A stretch of DNA of 64,000 nucleotides from UBA1794 sp031552405 (GTDB lineage Bacteria; Bacteroidota; Bacteroidia; Bacteroidales; Bacteroidaceae). Made by a program: the position numbers and the translations under genes. The notes beneath the pieces are model-generated. The model was not told the DNA's origin, made no database searches, and saw nothing but the letters and a program-made list of their open reading frames with translations. Below are positions 18,851-26,764 of this stretch, one piece after another. The stretch is from positions 62,001 through 126,000 of the forward strand of contig JAVBMN010000023.1 in assembly GCA_031552405.1 (NCBI GenBank), given 5' to 3'. Numbering within the stretch: position 1 is the first letter of the stretch; every line of letters starts with the position of its first letter.

Positions 18851-19576
18851 TCAGGAAAAGATCTCTTGCAATACCTCCAATGATTTCAGCGGAGGAAACT
18901 CCGGTATATGCAGGCGGTAATATTCCGTAAGCAGTTCCAGACAATAGGTACGCTGCGTACGTTCAAAAGGAAACAGGTGCATCGTTTCATAACGCATGCG
19001 CATCAATATCCCGAAACGTTCAGCCTCAGCAGGCTTCAGGAAATTGGGATGCCCCGGCACCTGCGGCACAAAACAACTGCTTCGCATGTCGAAATAATCG
19101 CCTGTATGGTAATCCTCCGTATTGGGGTAAATACCCAAAAAGATAGATAGGCGCATCAGGAATACCAGGTGAAAATTGGCAATCCCCCTGTGTGCACAGT
19201 CCAGCCATTGGAAAGAATGCAACAGGTAAGCAAACAGCGGCTTATTCTCTCCCTCGCTGCGCAATACTTTGTCGAGAAACTCAGCCAGATACATGCCGAT
19301 GGTACTCCGTACCGGATCAAAGGGTATTTGAGAATAAGGTATTAACATCCTCACCTCTTTCAGGGAATGCATACTCTTTGATGCACGCGTTTCTATAAGC
19401 ACTTCCAAAAGAGTCAACGGCTGAAAATACTGAGGGCGCAACTGCGCCTTTCGCGAATGCGAGATCTTCACGCCACAGGATATCCTGCCGAGAGCCTCGG
19501 TGAAAAGATGCACGATACTGGAAGTATCATTATACTTTGTGACATGCAACACGATTGCGGGAGTGGATACAATCAT
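18851..19576 (-). CDS. recO: DNA repair protein RecO
   Basis: This 241-residue cytoplasmic protein acts with RecF and RecR to load RecA on SSB-coated single-stranded DNA. It has an N-terminal OB fold (IVLHVTKYNDTSSIVHLFTEALGRISCGV) and a helical C-terminal domain. The usual RecO zinc-binding cysteines are not recognisable; only isolated Cys residues remain (around LDCAHRG and SSCFVP), as in other Bacteroidetes RecO. A -7 box is present on the - strand at 19616-19623. The gene is convergent with the antiporter. Confidence 0.9.
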   Translation of the reverse strand: MIVSTPAIVLHVTKYNDTSSIVHLFTEALGRISCGVKISHSRKAQLRPQYFQPLTLLEVLIETRASKSMHSLKEVRMLIPYSQIPFDPVRSTIGMYLAEFLDKVLRSEGENKPLFAYLLHSFQWLDCAHRGIANFHLVFLMRLSIFLGIYPNTEDYHTGDYFDMRSSCFVPQVPGHPNFLKPAEAERFGILMRMRYETMHLFPFERTQRTYCLELLTEYYRLHIPEFPPLKSLEVLQEIFS

Positions 19577-19615
19577 TCCAGACTAACCTTATCATATAGG
19601 ATCATAATGAACGCA

Positions 19616-19623
19616 CAAAAATA
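19616..19623 (-). promoter_or_regulatory. -7 box of recO
   Basis: On the - strand this reads TATTTTTG, matching TAnnTTTG, 39 bp before the recO start codon. No clear -33 TTTG is seen. Confidence 0.5.
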
Positions 19624-19659
19624 ACGGATTAAATCCGGGTATGCAATAGCTGCATGATA

Positions 19660-19692
19660 CTTCCTGAAGTGCCTCCACGAGGTCTCAGGAAG
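19660..19692. repeat. Inverted repeat next to array B
   Basis: CTTCCTGA (19660-19667) pairs with TCAGGAAG (19685-19692), with an inner CCTC/GAGG stem at 19672-19675/19679-19682. Just after it, GTGGAAGGAGATT at 19698-19710 also occurs beside array C at 47734-47746. It is part of the 395-bp gene-free stretch between recO and tRNA-Glu, which otherwise holds array B and the tRNA promoter. Confidence 0.5.
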
Positions 19693-19773
19693 AAATAGTG
19701 GAAGGAGATTCAATGAAAGTTCGAGACTTCAACACGCATACTATTTGATTATCAAGGCTTTTAAAAGAGCCGA

Positions 19774-19861
19774 AACTGGCACCCACGAGTTACAAAACTG
19801 GTGGGCACCAATCTTCGAACTCGTGCGCACCAATTATGGAGCTGGTGTGCACGAGAGATCC
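19774..19861. repeat. 22-bp-period palindromic array B (4 units)
   Basis: Exactly four 22-bp units begin at 19774, 19796, 19818 and 19840. Each begins AACT or AGCT and carries the palindromic core (for example CTGGTGGGCACCA in unit 2). The array ends 60 bp before the -33 box of the tRNA-Glu/rpsT promoter. It belongs to the same family as arrays at 1-88 and 47837-47990. Confidence 0.8.
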
Positions 19862-19920
19862 GAGCCCTTTCGGCTAAGAAATAAAAAAACATGCCGAAAG
19901 CGAAAAAAGTCCACGTTTTG

Positions 19921-19951
19921 TTTGCAGATACAAAAAAAGGCCTTACCTTTG
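19921..19951 (+). promoter_or_regulatory. Promoter of tRNA-Glu and rpsT
   Basis: TTTG at 19921-19924 and TACCTTTG at 19944-19951 are separated by 19 bp, the textbook Bacteroides -33/-7 arrangement. Transcription would start about 10 bp before the tRNA. Confidence 0.75.
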
Positions 19952-19971
19952 CACCGCAATTCAGAAATGAA

Positions 19972-20043
19972 GGCCCATTCGTCTATCGGTTAGGACGCAA
20001 GATTTTCATTCTTGAAAGAGGGGTTCGACTCCCCTATGGGCTA
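19972..20043 (+). tRNA. tRNA-Glu (anticodon TTC)
   Basis: A complete cloverleaf can be drawn. The acceptor stem is GGCCCAT/ATGGGCT (19972-19978 with 20036-20042), the D stem is GTCT/GGAC, the anticodon stem is CAAGA/TCTTG with a 7-nt loop TTTTCAT giving anticodon TTC at 20005-20007, and the T stem is AGGGG/CCCCT with loop TTCGACT. The 3' CCA is not encoded. rpsT follows 43 bp later, probably on the same transcript. Confidence 0.95.
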
Positions 20044-20086
20044 CAAATAAAAAAGTAACGTTCAATAAATACAAAGATTAGTCGAA

Positions 20087-20341
20087 ATGGCAAATCATAA
20101 ATCATCCATCAAGAGAATCAGACAGACTGAAAAAAGAAACTTGCACAACAGATATTATGGCAAGACCATGAGAAATGCTGTTCGTAAGCTTCGCGCTACA
20201 ACTGACAAAGAAGCTGCTTCTGCTATGCTTCCGAAAGTTGTGAAGATGCTTGATAAGTTGGCTAAAGTGAATATCATTCACAAGAACAAAGCAAGCAACT
20301 TGAAGTCAAAGCTGATGATTTACGTGAACAAGATCGCGTAA
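20087..20341 (+). CDS. rpsT: 30S ribosomal protein S20
   Basis: This 84-residue, strongly basic helical ribosomal protein binds 16S rRNA. The N-terminal MANHKSSIKRIRQTEKRNLHNR and the C-terminal HKNKASNLKSKL segment are S20 signatures. Length is normal. It is 43 bp downstream of tRNA-Glu and followed by an intrinsic terminator. Confidence 0.96.
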   Translation: MANHKSSIKRIRQTEKRNLHNRYYGKTMRNAVRKLRATTDKEAASAMLPKVVKMLDKLAKVNIIHKNKASNLKSKLMIYVNKIA

Positions 20342-20377
20342 GGACTCTCCATAGCATTTTCAATAAAAAACTATATA

Positions 20378-20409
20378 GGCTAAACCTACACAAGGTTTGG
20401 CCTTTATTT
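20378..20409 (+). terminator. Intrinsic terminator of rpsT
   Basis: A 10-bp stem (20378-20387 with 20393-20402, one G-T pair), a 5-nt loop, and a trailing TTTATTT lie 36 bp after the rpsT stop. They form a standard intrinsic terminator. Confidence 0.8.
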
Positions 20410-20509
20410 GCGTCCGCCACCATTCAGTCGAGCGACAAGCAATAGCAAAAAGAGTTTTTTTGCCGTGAAAATCTATACAGAAAAGAAATCAGATACCAAA
20501 AGAAAAGTG

Positions 20510-20517
20510 TATCTTTG
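20510..20517 (+). promoter_or_regulatory. -7 box of gyrB
   Basis: TATCTTTG matches TAnnTTTG and lies 29 bp before the chosen gyrB start at 20547. It excludes the GTG at 20517 as a start codon. Confidence 0.65.
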
Positions 20518-20546
20518 TGTGTTTTTTAAATGAAAAGCAAGTAAAC

Positions 20547-22505
20547 ATGAGCGAAGAAGAAAAAATCATAGCCGAGCAGGAATATTCAGCCAGTAACATC
20601 CAGGTACTGGAGGGTTTGGAAGCAGTACGCAAGCGTCCGGCCATGTACATTGGCGATACCAGCACCAAAGGATTACACCATCTGGTTTATGAAGTAGTGG
20701 ATAATTCCATTGACGAAGCATTGGCCGGACATTGTGATCATATCGAAGTAGGCATCCTCTCCGATGGATCTATCACCGTACAAGACAATGGACGCGGTAT
20801 CCCCGTAGATTTTCACGAAAAAGAACAGCGCTCAGCACTAGAGGTGGTAATGACCGTACTCCATGCCGGCGGTAAGTTCGACAAAGGAAGCTACAAAGTG
20901 TCTGGCGGTTTGCATGGTGTAGGAGTTTCCTGTGTAAACGCCCTTTCTTCACACATGACTACCCAGGTATTCCGTAACGGCACTATCTACCAGCAGGAAT
21001 ACGAACAAGGCATCCCCTTATACTCTGTAAAAGAAGTAGGTCAAACGGATATCACCGGAACCCGCCAGCAATTCTGGCCAGACGACTCCATCTTTACCGT
21101 TACCGAATTCCAATACAACATATTGGCAAGCCGCATGCGCGAGCTGGCTTACCTGAACGCCGGGATCAACATTACCTTGACTGACTATCGAGAACAGCAT
21201 GAAGATGGTTCATACAAGTCTGAATTATTTCACTCAGAAGAAGGACTCAGAGAGTTTGTTCGTTTTATCGACTCTTCGCGTGAGCACCTCATCCATGATG
21301 TCATATACATTGACACGGAAAAGCAAGGCACACCCGTAGAAGTGGCCATCATGTATAACACCTCCTACACTGAGAATATTCACTCCTATGTGAATAACAT
21401 CAACACCATTGAGGGAGGTACCCATCTGGCAGGTTTCCGCCGTGCGCTGACCCGCACACTGAAGAAATATGCCGAGGACAACAAGATGCTGGAGAAGGCC
21501 AAGGTAGAAATTGCCGGTGACGACTTCCGCGAAGGCCTCACCGCTGTGATCTCAATCAAAGTGGCCGAGCCGCAATTTGAAGGACAGACCAAGACCAAGC
21601 TTGGTAACAACGAGGTAATGGGTGCCGTAGACCAGGCCGTGGGCGAAGCCCTCAACTACTACCTGGAGGAACACCCCAAGGAGGCTAAGGTAATTGTAGA
21701 CAAAGTAATTCTGGCCGCTCAGGCTCGCGTAGCAGCCCGCAAAGCCCGCGAAACCGTACAACGCAAATCGCCTATGGGCGGTAGCGGACTGCCCGGTAAG
21801 CTGGCCGACTGCTCCGAGAAAGACCCTGATAAATGCGAGTTGTTCCTAGTGGAGGGTGACTCGGCAGGCGGCTCTGCCAAGCAGGGACGTAACCGTTTTA
21901 CACAGGCCATCCTTCCCTTGCGCGGTAAGATCTTGAACGTAGAAAAAGCCATGTACCACAAAGCGCTGGAAAGCGACGAGATCCGCAACATCTATACTGC
22001 TCTGGGTGTAACCATCGGCACAGAAGAAGACAGCAAAGAAGCCAATATACAGAAACTGCGTTACAAGAAGATTATCATCATGACGGATGCCGACGTCGAT
22101 GGTTCGCACATCGACACCCTTATCATGACCTTCTTCTTCCGCTATATGCCGCAGATCATCCAGAACGGACACTTGTACATTGCCAACCCGCCCCTCTACC
22201 TCTGCACCAAAGGCAAGCACAAAGCCTATTGCTACTCGGAGGCCGAACGCGAACGCTTCATCCAAACGTATGGCGAAGGGGAAGACAAAGGCATCCACAC
22301 CCAGCGTTACAAAGGTTTGGGAGAAATGAACCCTGCCCAGCTATGGGAAACTACCATGAACCCCGAAACGCGTATCCTTAAGCAAGTAAACATCGAAAAT
22401 GCTGCCGAAACCGACCAGATCTTCTCTATGCTTATGGGAGAGGATGTAGGTCCACGCCGCCAGTTCATCGAGGAAAACGCCACCTACGCCAATATTGACG
22501 CGTAA
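20547..22505 (+). CDS. gyrB: DNA gyrase subunit B
   Basis: This 652-residue ATPase subunit of DNA gyrase introduces negative supercoils with GyrA. It has a GHKL ATP-binding domain (EVVDNSIDEALAG, DNGRGIPVD, GGLHGVGVSCVNALS), a transducer domain, the TOPRIM domain with VEGDSAGGSAKQGRNR and the metal-binding DADVDGSHI, and the C-terminal RYKGLGEMNPAQLWETTMNPE segment. The start at 20547 is chosen because the -7 box overlaps the alternative GTG at 20517. It sits alone between its promoter and a strong hairpin. Confidence 0.96.
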   Translation: MSEEEKIIAEQEYSASNIQVLEGLEAVRKRPAMYIGDTSTKGLHHLVYEVVDNSIDEALAGHCDHIEVGILSDGSITVQDNGRGIPVDFHEKEQRSALEVVMTVLHAGGKFDKGSYKVSGGLHGVGVSCVNALSSHMTTQVFRNGTIYQQEYEQGIPLYSVKEVGQTDITGTRQQFWPDDSIFTVTEFQYNILASRMRELAYLNAGINITLTDYREQHEDGSYKSELFHSEEGLREFVRFIDSSREHLIHDVIYIDTEKQGTPVEVAIMYNTSYTENIHSYVNNINTIEGGTHLAGFRRALTRTLKKYAEDNKMLEKAKVEIAGDDFREGLTAVISIKVAEPQFEGQTKTKLGNNEVMGAVDQAVGEALNYYLEEHPKEAKVIVDKVILAAQARVAARKARETVQRKSPMGGSGLPGKLADCSEKDPDKCELFLVEGDSAGGSAKQGRNRFTQAILPLRGKILNVEKAMYHKALESDEIRNIYTALGVTIGTEEDSKEANIQKLRYKKIIIMTDADVDGSHIDTLIMTFFFRYMPQIIQNGHLYIANPPLYLCTKGKHKAYCYSEAERERFIQTYGEGEDKGIHTQRYKGLGEMNPAQLWETTMNPETRILKQVNIENAAETDQIFSMLMGEDVGPRRQFIEENATYANIDA

Positions 22506-22556
22506 CATATTACAAGGAGCGCCCACAAAGCGCCTTCTTGCATACCGAAAATACAG

Positions 22557-22582
22557 TAAGAGGCCATTTCGATGGCCTCTTA
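22557..22582 (+). terminator. Hairpin terminator of gyrB (UUCG tetraloop)
   Basis: A perfect 11-bp stem (22557-22567 with 22572-22582) closes a TTCG tetraloop, an unusually stable combination. It lies within the upstream extension of the MATE reading frame, which supports the downstream MATE start at 22613. There is no long T-run. Confidence 0.7.
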
Positions 22583-22612
22583 TCATACCAACTCTTTACG
22601 AAAAGCCACACG

Positions 22613-23971
22613 ATGTCCGATATCTCAACCGCAAAGAATCCACTCGAACTGGGTACCGAGGATGTAGGCAAACTACTCCTTAAATATGCCGTACCCGCCA
22701 TCATCGCCATGACCACCATGTCGCTCTATAACATTATAGACAGTATATTCATCGGTCATGGAGTTGGCGCATTGGCCATATCCGGCCTGGCGCTGACCTT
22801 TCCGTTAATGAACCTGTCGGCCGCATTCGGGTCGCTGGTAGGTGTGGGAGCCTCTACACTGCTCTCCGTACGCCTTGGGCAGAAAGATTACAAAAGCGCC
22901 AATCTTATCCTGGGCAATACGGTGTTACTGAATATCATACTAGGAGTATTGTTTACCATCGTAGGACTGGCCACGCTCGAACCCATGCTCTACTTCTTCG
23001 GAGGCAGCGAAGAAACGGTGCCCTATGCGTATGATTTCATGGAGATCATCCTGGCAGGTAATGTAATCACCTTCCTCTTCATGGGCCTCAATGCGGTATT
23101 ACGCTCTTCCGGGCAACCCAAACAGGCCATGTATGCCATGATCTACACCGTAGCCATTAACACTATACTTAACCCGCTCTTTATCTTCGGGTTCAAGTGG
23201 GGCATTCAAGGTAGTGCTATTGCCACCATGACCTCGCAGGCCATTATGCTTTTGTGGCAACTACGCTTCTTCCACAGTTCAAGAAGCTTCCTGCATTTCA
23301 ACAAAGAGGGGATGCACCTGAAACGAAAGATCGTACTCGACACCTTCTCCATTGGCCTCTCACCCTTTATGATGAACGCAGCAGCATGCGTCATCGTGAT
23401 CCTTATCAACCAGGGTTTGCAACAACATGGAGGAGACCTGGCCATTGGAGCATACGGCATTGTTAACCGCGTGGTGTTTATCTTCATTATGATTGTCATG
23501 GGGATAAATCAGGGCATGCAACCCATTGCCGGATATAACTATGGCGCCAAACTTAACGGGCGTGTTCTCGAAGTGCTAAAGAAGACCATTCTTTACGGCA
23601 TGCTGGTTACCACCACTGGATTTGCCCTTGGCGAACTGTTCCCGCATGCCATAGCCTCCGTGTTCACCAACGAGAAAGAATTGATAGACCTGTCGGCCAA
23701 GGGATTACGGATCATACTTGCATTCTTTCCTTTTGTGGGATTCCAGATGGTCACAGCCAACTTCTTCCAAAGTATAGGAATGTCGGGCAAAGCCATCTTC
23801 CTTTCACTCACCCGACAAATGATATTTTTGGTACCCTGCCTGATTATCTTGCCTCATTTCTATGGCATTACAGGTGTGTGGAGCAGCATGCCCGCAGCCG
23901 ACTTGGCCGCCACAATCGTATCCTGGTTCATGTTGCAAAGTCAGCTACGCAAGCTAAAGAAACTAAAATAA
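22613..23971 (+). CDS. MATE-family multidrug/cation efflux transporter
   Basis: This 452-residue polytopic membrane protein has two homologous bundles of six membrane segments, typical of the MATE (DinF/NorM) family. The first bundle contains YNIIDSIFIGHGVGALAISGLAL and the second GINQGMQPIAGYNYGA, both family signatures. Transport is probably driven by a Na or H gradient; the substrate is unknown. The start at 22613 places the gene after the gyrB hairpin. The next two genes follow at 10 and 11 bp, so the three probably form an operon. Confidence 0.9.
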   Translation: MSDISTAKNPLELGTEDVGKLLLKYAVPAIIAMTTMSLYNIIDSIFIGHGVGALAISGLALTFPLMNLSAAFGSLVGVGASTLLSVRLGQKDYKSANLILGNTVLLNIILGVLFTIVGLATLEPMLYFFGGSEETVPYAYDFMEIILAGNVITFLFMGLNAVLRSSGQPKQAMYAMIYTVAINTILNPLFIFGFKWGIQGSAIATMTSQAIMLLWQLRFFHSSRSFLHFNKEGMHLKRKIVLDTFSIGLSPFMMNAAACVIVILINQGLQQHGGDLAIGAYGIVNRVVFIFIMIVMGINQGMQPIAGYNYGAKLNGRVLEVLKKTILYGMLVTTTGFALGELFPHAIASVFTNEKELIDLSAKGLRIILAFFPFVGFQMVTANFFQSIGMSGKAIFLSLTRQMIFLVPCLIILPHFYGITGVWSSMPAADLAATIVSWFMLQSQLRKLKKLK

Positions 23972-23981
23972 ATATATACCA

Positions 23982-24605
23982 ATGGAGAATCGTATCATAA
24001 ACATCGGCCGCCAGCTGGGCAGCGGAGGCCGTGAGATAGGGAAACTACTGGCAGAGCGTTACCAGATCGCCTGCTACGACAAAGAGTTAATCCGCATGGC
24101 TGCCAAGGAAAGCGGCCTCTGCCCGGAACTTTTCGAGAAAGCCGACGAGCGCAACCAGCGTTCCATAATTGGAGGATTCTTTGGAAGCCTGCGCGTCCCC
24201 TTTTTCAACGATAACACACTGAGCAACAGTTATTACCTAAGCAATCATACGCTCTTCAAGATACAGAGTGATGTCATCCGGGAGATTGCCGACAAGGAAT
24301 CGTGTATCTTTGTAGGACGATGTGCGGATTACATCCTTCGCGAGCACCCCGGCTGTATCAACATCTTTGTCTCCGCATCCGATGATGACCGCATTGCCCG
24401 CATTTGCAACTACTCCAATGTCAACGCACAGAAAGCTGCCGAGCTCATGAAAGAAGGCGACAGCAAAAGGGCCGACTATTACAACTTTTACAGTACCAAA
24501 CAGTGGGGATATGCCCCGTCATACGACTTATGCATTAACTCCTCCATATTGGGCATTGAAAAGACAGTCGATTTTATTGATAACTTCATCCAACAAAAGC
24601 GTTAA
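23982..24605 (+). CDS. Cytidylate kinase-like family protein
   Basis: This 207-residue cytoplasmic P-loop protein belongs to the cytidylate-kinase-like family. The N-terminal INIGRQLGSGGREIGKLLAE is a variant Walker A loop, and CIFVGRCADYIL together with the RADYYNFYSTKQWG lid region support the call. True CMP kinases differ in length and substrate-binding residues, so the phosphate acceptor is unknown. It sits between the MATE transporter and the esterase with 10-11 bp gaps. Confidence 0.75.
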   Translation: MENRIINIGRQLGSGGREIGKLLAERYQIACYDKELIRMAAKESGLCPELFEKADERNQRSIIGGFFGSLRVPFFNDNTLSNSYYLSNHTLFKIQSDVIREIADKESCIFVGRCADYILREHPGCINIFVSASDDDRIARICNYSNVNAQKAAELMKEGDSKRADYYNFYSTKQWGYAPSYDLCINSSILGIEKTVDFIDNFIQQKR

Positions 24606-24616
24606 ATACTCCAACC

Positions 24617-26563
24617 ATGAAAAAGTTCTTTCTTCTCGCAGGCATGTTGCTGCTATTCGGCATCTCTCCTGCCACCCTGCATGCTGAGGTGAAACTGCCT
24701 CAGATCTTTTCTGACAATATGGTGCTACAGGCCAACCAGCCTATCCATTTATGGGGCTGGGCTGACGCACAGGAAGCCGTCACGATCCTTTTTAATGGAA
24801 AGACGATTAAAGCCAAGGCTGATAAATCCGGCAAATGGGAAGTACGCCTCCAACCACTATCCTACGGAGGCCCATACGACCTGACTGTCAAAGGTAAAAA
24901 GAACGAAATCACCCTGCATAACATCTTATTGGGAGAAGTATGGGTATGCAGCGGACAGTCTAATATGGAATTCCGCGTAAAAGAAGCCGACAATGCTGAT
25001 GCAGAGATCAAGAATGGAGATTACCCATCCATCCGCTTCATCACAGTGTCCAAAGAAATGGCTACTACTCCTAAAGAGGATATACAAGGCATCTGGAAAG
25101 TCTGCTCACCAGCCACTGTAGGCGAATGCTCGGCGGTGGGCTATTATTACGGAAGGGAATTATTCCGGAAACTACACATCCCTATCGGCCTGATCTGCAC
25201 CTCATGGGGCGGAACAGACGTAGAAACCTGGATCAGTCCGGACACATTCTCCGCACTCCCCACACAATACAGTCAGAAATACGGAGGCAAGAAGGTAGAC
25301 GACCTTCAAAAGTTTATTGAAGAAAACAAGACGAAAAAGGAAGCCTATCTCCAGGCTATGAACCAAAAAAAAGACCTGGAAGAGAAGTGGTATACCCCCA
25401 ACTACCCCATACAGGACTGGATAAAAGTAGAGAAGCCCACCTCCTTCAGCCGAATGGGCCTCAACGATCTGGACGGAGTGGTGTGGTTTAGTTGCACTTT
25501 CTCACTCCCTGAAAGCAGCATTCACAAAGCAGGTGAACTATCACTCGGAGGCATTGACGATGAAGACATCACCTGGATCAATGGTACAGAAGTTGGTCAG
25601 TCCACCGGCTACAATCTGAAACGAGTATATTCTATCCCTACCGGCGTGCTGGCTAAAGAGAACCGCCTTATGATACGCGTTACCGATCACTCAGGGGAAG
25701 GAGGCTTCAACGGCATGGATGAAGAGATGTTCCTGAAAATAGGCAGTCTGAATATCCCTCTGAGTCAATGTCAATGGAGCTACAAACCAGCGGTGGACTC
25801 GCGTGCATTCCAATACATCAGCCCCGGCCCCAACATGCAGCCTTCCCTGCTGTATAACGCCATGATACATCCACTTATCGGTGTATCTATCAAAGGCGCA
25901 ATCTGGTATCAAGGTGAGAACAACGCCTCCCGTGCCTATGACTACCGCACCCTGTTCCCCACCCTTATCCGGGACTGGAGAGCTAAGTGGGGATCAGAGT
26001 TCCCCTTCTACTGGGTGCAACTGGCCAACTTCATGGCCAAGGATGAAAAACCCATGGACAGCGAATGGGCCGAACTGCGGGAAGCGCAGACCATGACGCT
26101 CTCCCTCCCCCACACCGGAGAGGCCGTGATCACAGACATAGGCGATGCGGCTGACATCCATCCGCGAAACAAACAGGACGTAGGATTGCGCCTCGCCCTG
26201 GCTTCCCTCAACCAAACGTACGGATATAAAGACATTACCTATTCAGGCCCCACCTACAAAAGCATGGAAGTTACCTCAGGCAAAGCCATCCTGACCTTTG
26301 AAAACACGGACGGAGGACTGAAGACCACCAGTAAATACGGTTACGTAGAAGGATTCGCCATTGCCGGAGAAGACGGAAAATTTGTATGGGCAAAGGCCTT
26401 TATTGATGGTGATAAAGTAATCGTACACAGCGAGCAGGTACCCACCCCCACCGCCGTACGCTACGGATGGAGCAATAACCCAGATGTAAACCTGTACAAC
26501 GGAAAAGGACTGCCCGCCGGCCCATTCCGTACAGATTCTTTTAAAGGGATTACTTCCAGGTAG
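24617..26563 (+). CDS. Exported sialate O-acetylesterase-like SGNH esterase
   Basis: This 648-residue protein has a signal peptide (about 1-23) and a sialate O-acetylesterase (SASA) domain. The catalytic serine lies in CSGQSNME (Ser115) and the Asp-x-His pair in GDAADIHP (Asp513, His515). A beta-sandwich insert at about 290-390 interrupts the SGNH fold, as in 9-O-acetylesterases of the NanS/EstA type. It would remove acetyl groups from sugars in the periplasm; sialic acid as substrate is only inferred from the family. It is the last gene of the MATE/kinase-like operon. Confidence 0.85.
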   Translation: MKKFFLLAGMLLLFGISPATLHAEVKLPQIFSDNMVLQANQPIHLWGWADAQEAVTILFNGKTIKAKADKSGKWEVRLQPLSYGGPYDLTVKGKKNEITLHNILLGEVWVCSGQSNMEFRVKEADNADAEIKNGDYPSIRFITVSKEMATTPKEDIQGIWKVCSPATVGECSAVGYYYGRELFRKLHIPIGLICTSWGGTDVETWISPDTFSALPTQYSQKYGGKKVDDLQKFIEENKTKKEAYLQAMNQKKDLEEKWYTPNYPIQDWIKVEKPTSFSRMGLNDLDGVVWFSCTFSLPESSIHKAGELSLGGIDDEDITWINGTEVGQSTGYNLKRVYSIPTGVLAKENRLMIRVTDHSGEGGFNGMDEEMFLKIGSLNIPLSQCQWSYKPAVDSRAFQYISPGPNMQPSLLYNAMIHPLIGVSIKGAIWYQGENNASRAYDYRTLFPTLIRDWRAKWGSEFPFYWVQLANFMAKDEKPMDSEWAELREAQTMTLSLPHTGEAVITDIGDAADIHPRNKQDVGLRLALASLNQTYGYKDITYSGPTYKSMEVTSGKAILTFENTDGGLKTTSKYGYVEGFAIAGEDGKFVWAKAFIDGDKVIVHSEQVPTPTAVRYGWSNNPDVNLYNGKGLPAGPFRTDSFKGITSR

Positions 26564-26582
26564 AATATACTATCCCATACAC

Positions 26583-26621
26583 AATGAGCGGATACTTCTT
26601 AAGTAGAGGTATCCGCTCATT
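26583..26621 (+). terminator. Hairpin after the esterase operon
   Basis: A perfect 13-bp inverted repeat (26583-26595 with 26609-26621) with a 13-nt loop lies 20 bp after the esterase stop. No T-run follows. The rest of the gap to mutA holds the mutA promoter. Confidence 0.65.
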
Positions 26622-26698
26622 GCATAAGAATAGGAGCAAATACCACCCTTTCAGCCAAATTAAAGGCGTAAAAAGATGGCCCAACTTTTACAATTCAC

Positions 26699-26706
26699 TA
26701 TCTTTG
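26699..26706 (+). promoter_or_regulatory. -7 box of mutA-mutB
   Basis: TATCTTTG matches TAnnTTTG and lies 58 bp upstream of the mutA start. A -33 match is weak. I saw no cobalamin-riboswitch B12-box in this short leader. Confidence 0.6.
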
Positions 26707-26764
26707 CCGGATTATTACGAACAAGTAACAATTAACGTATAAATTCATGTTAAATCAGTAAGAA

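Noticed and set aside
26564..26764. Possible cobalamin riboswitch before mutA
   Set aside because: The -7 box leaves a leader of only about 50 nt, too short for a B12 riboswitch, and no B12-box is seen.
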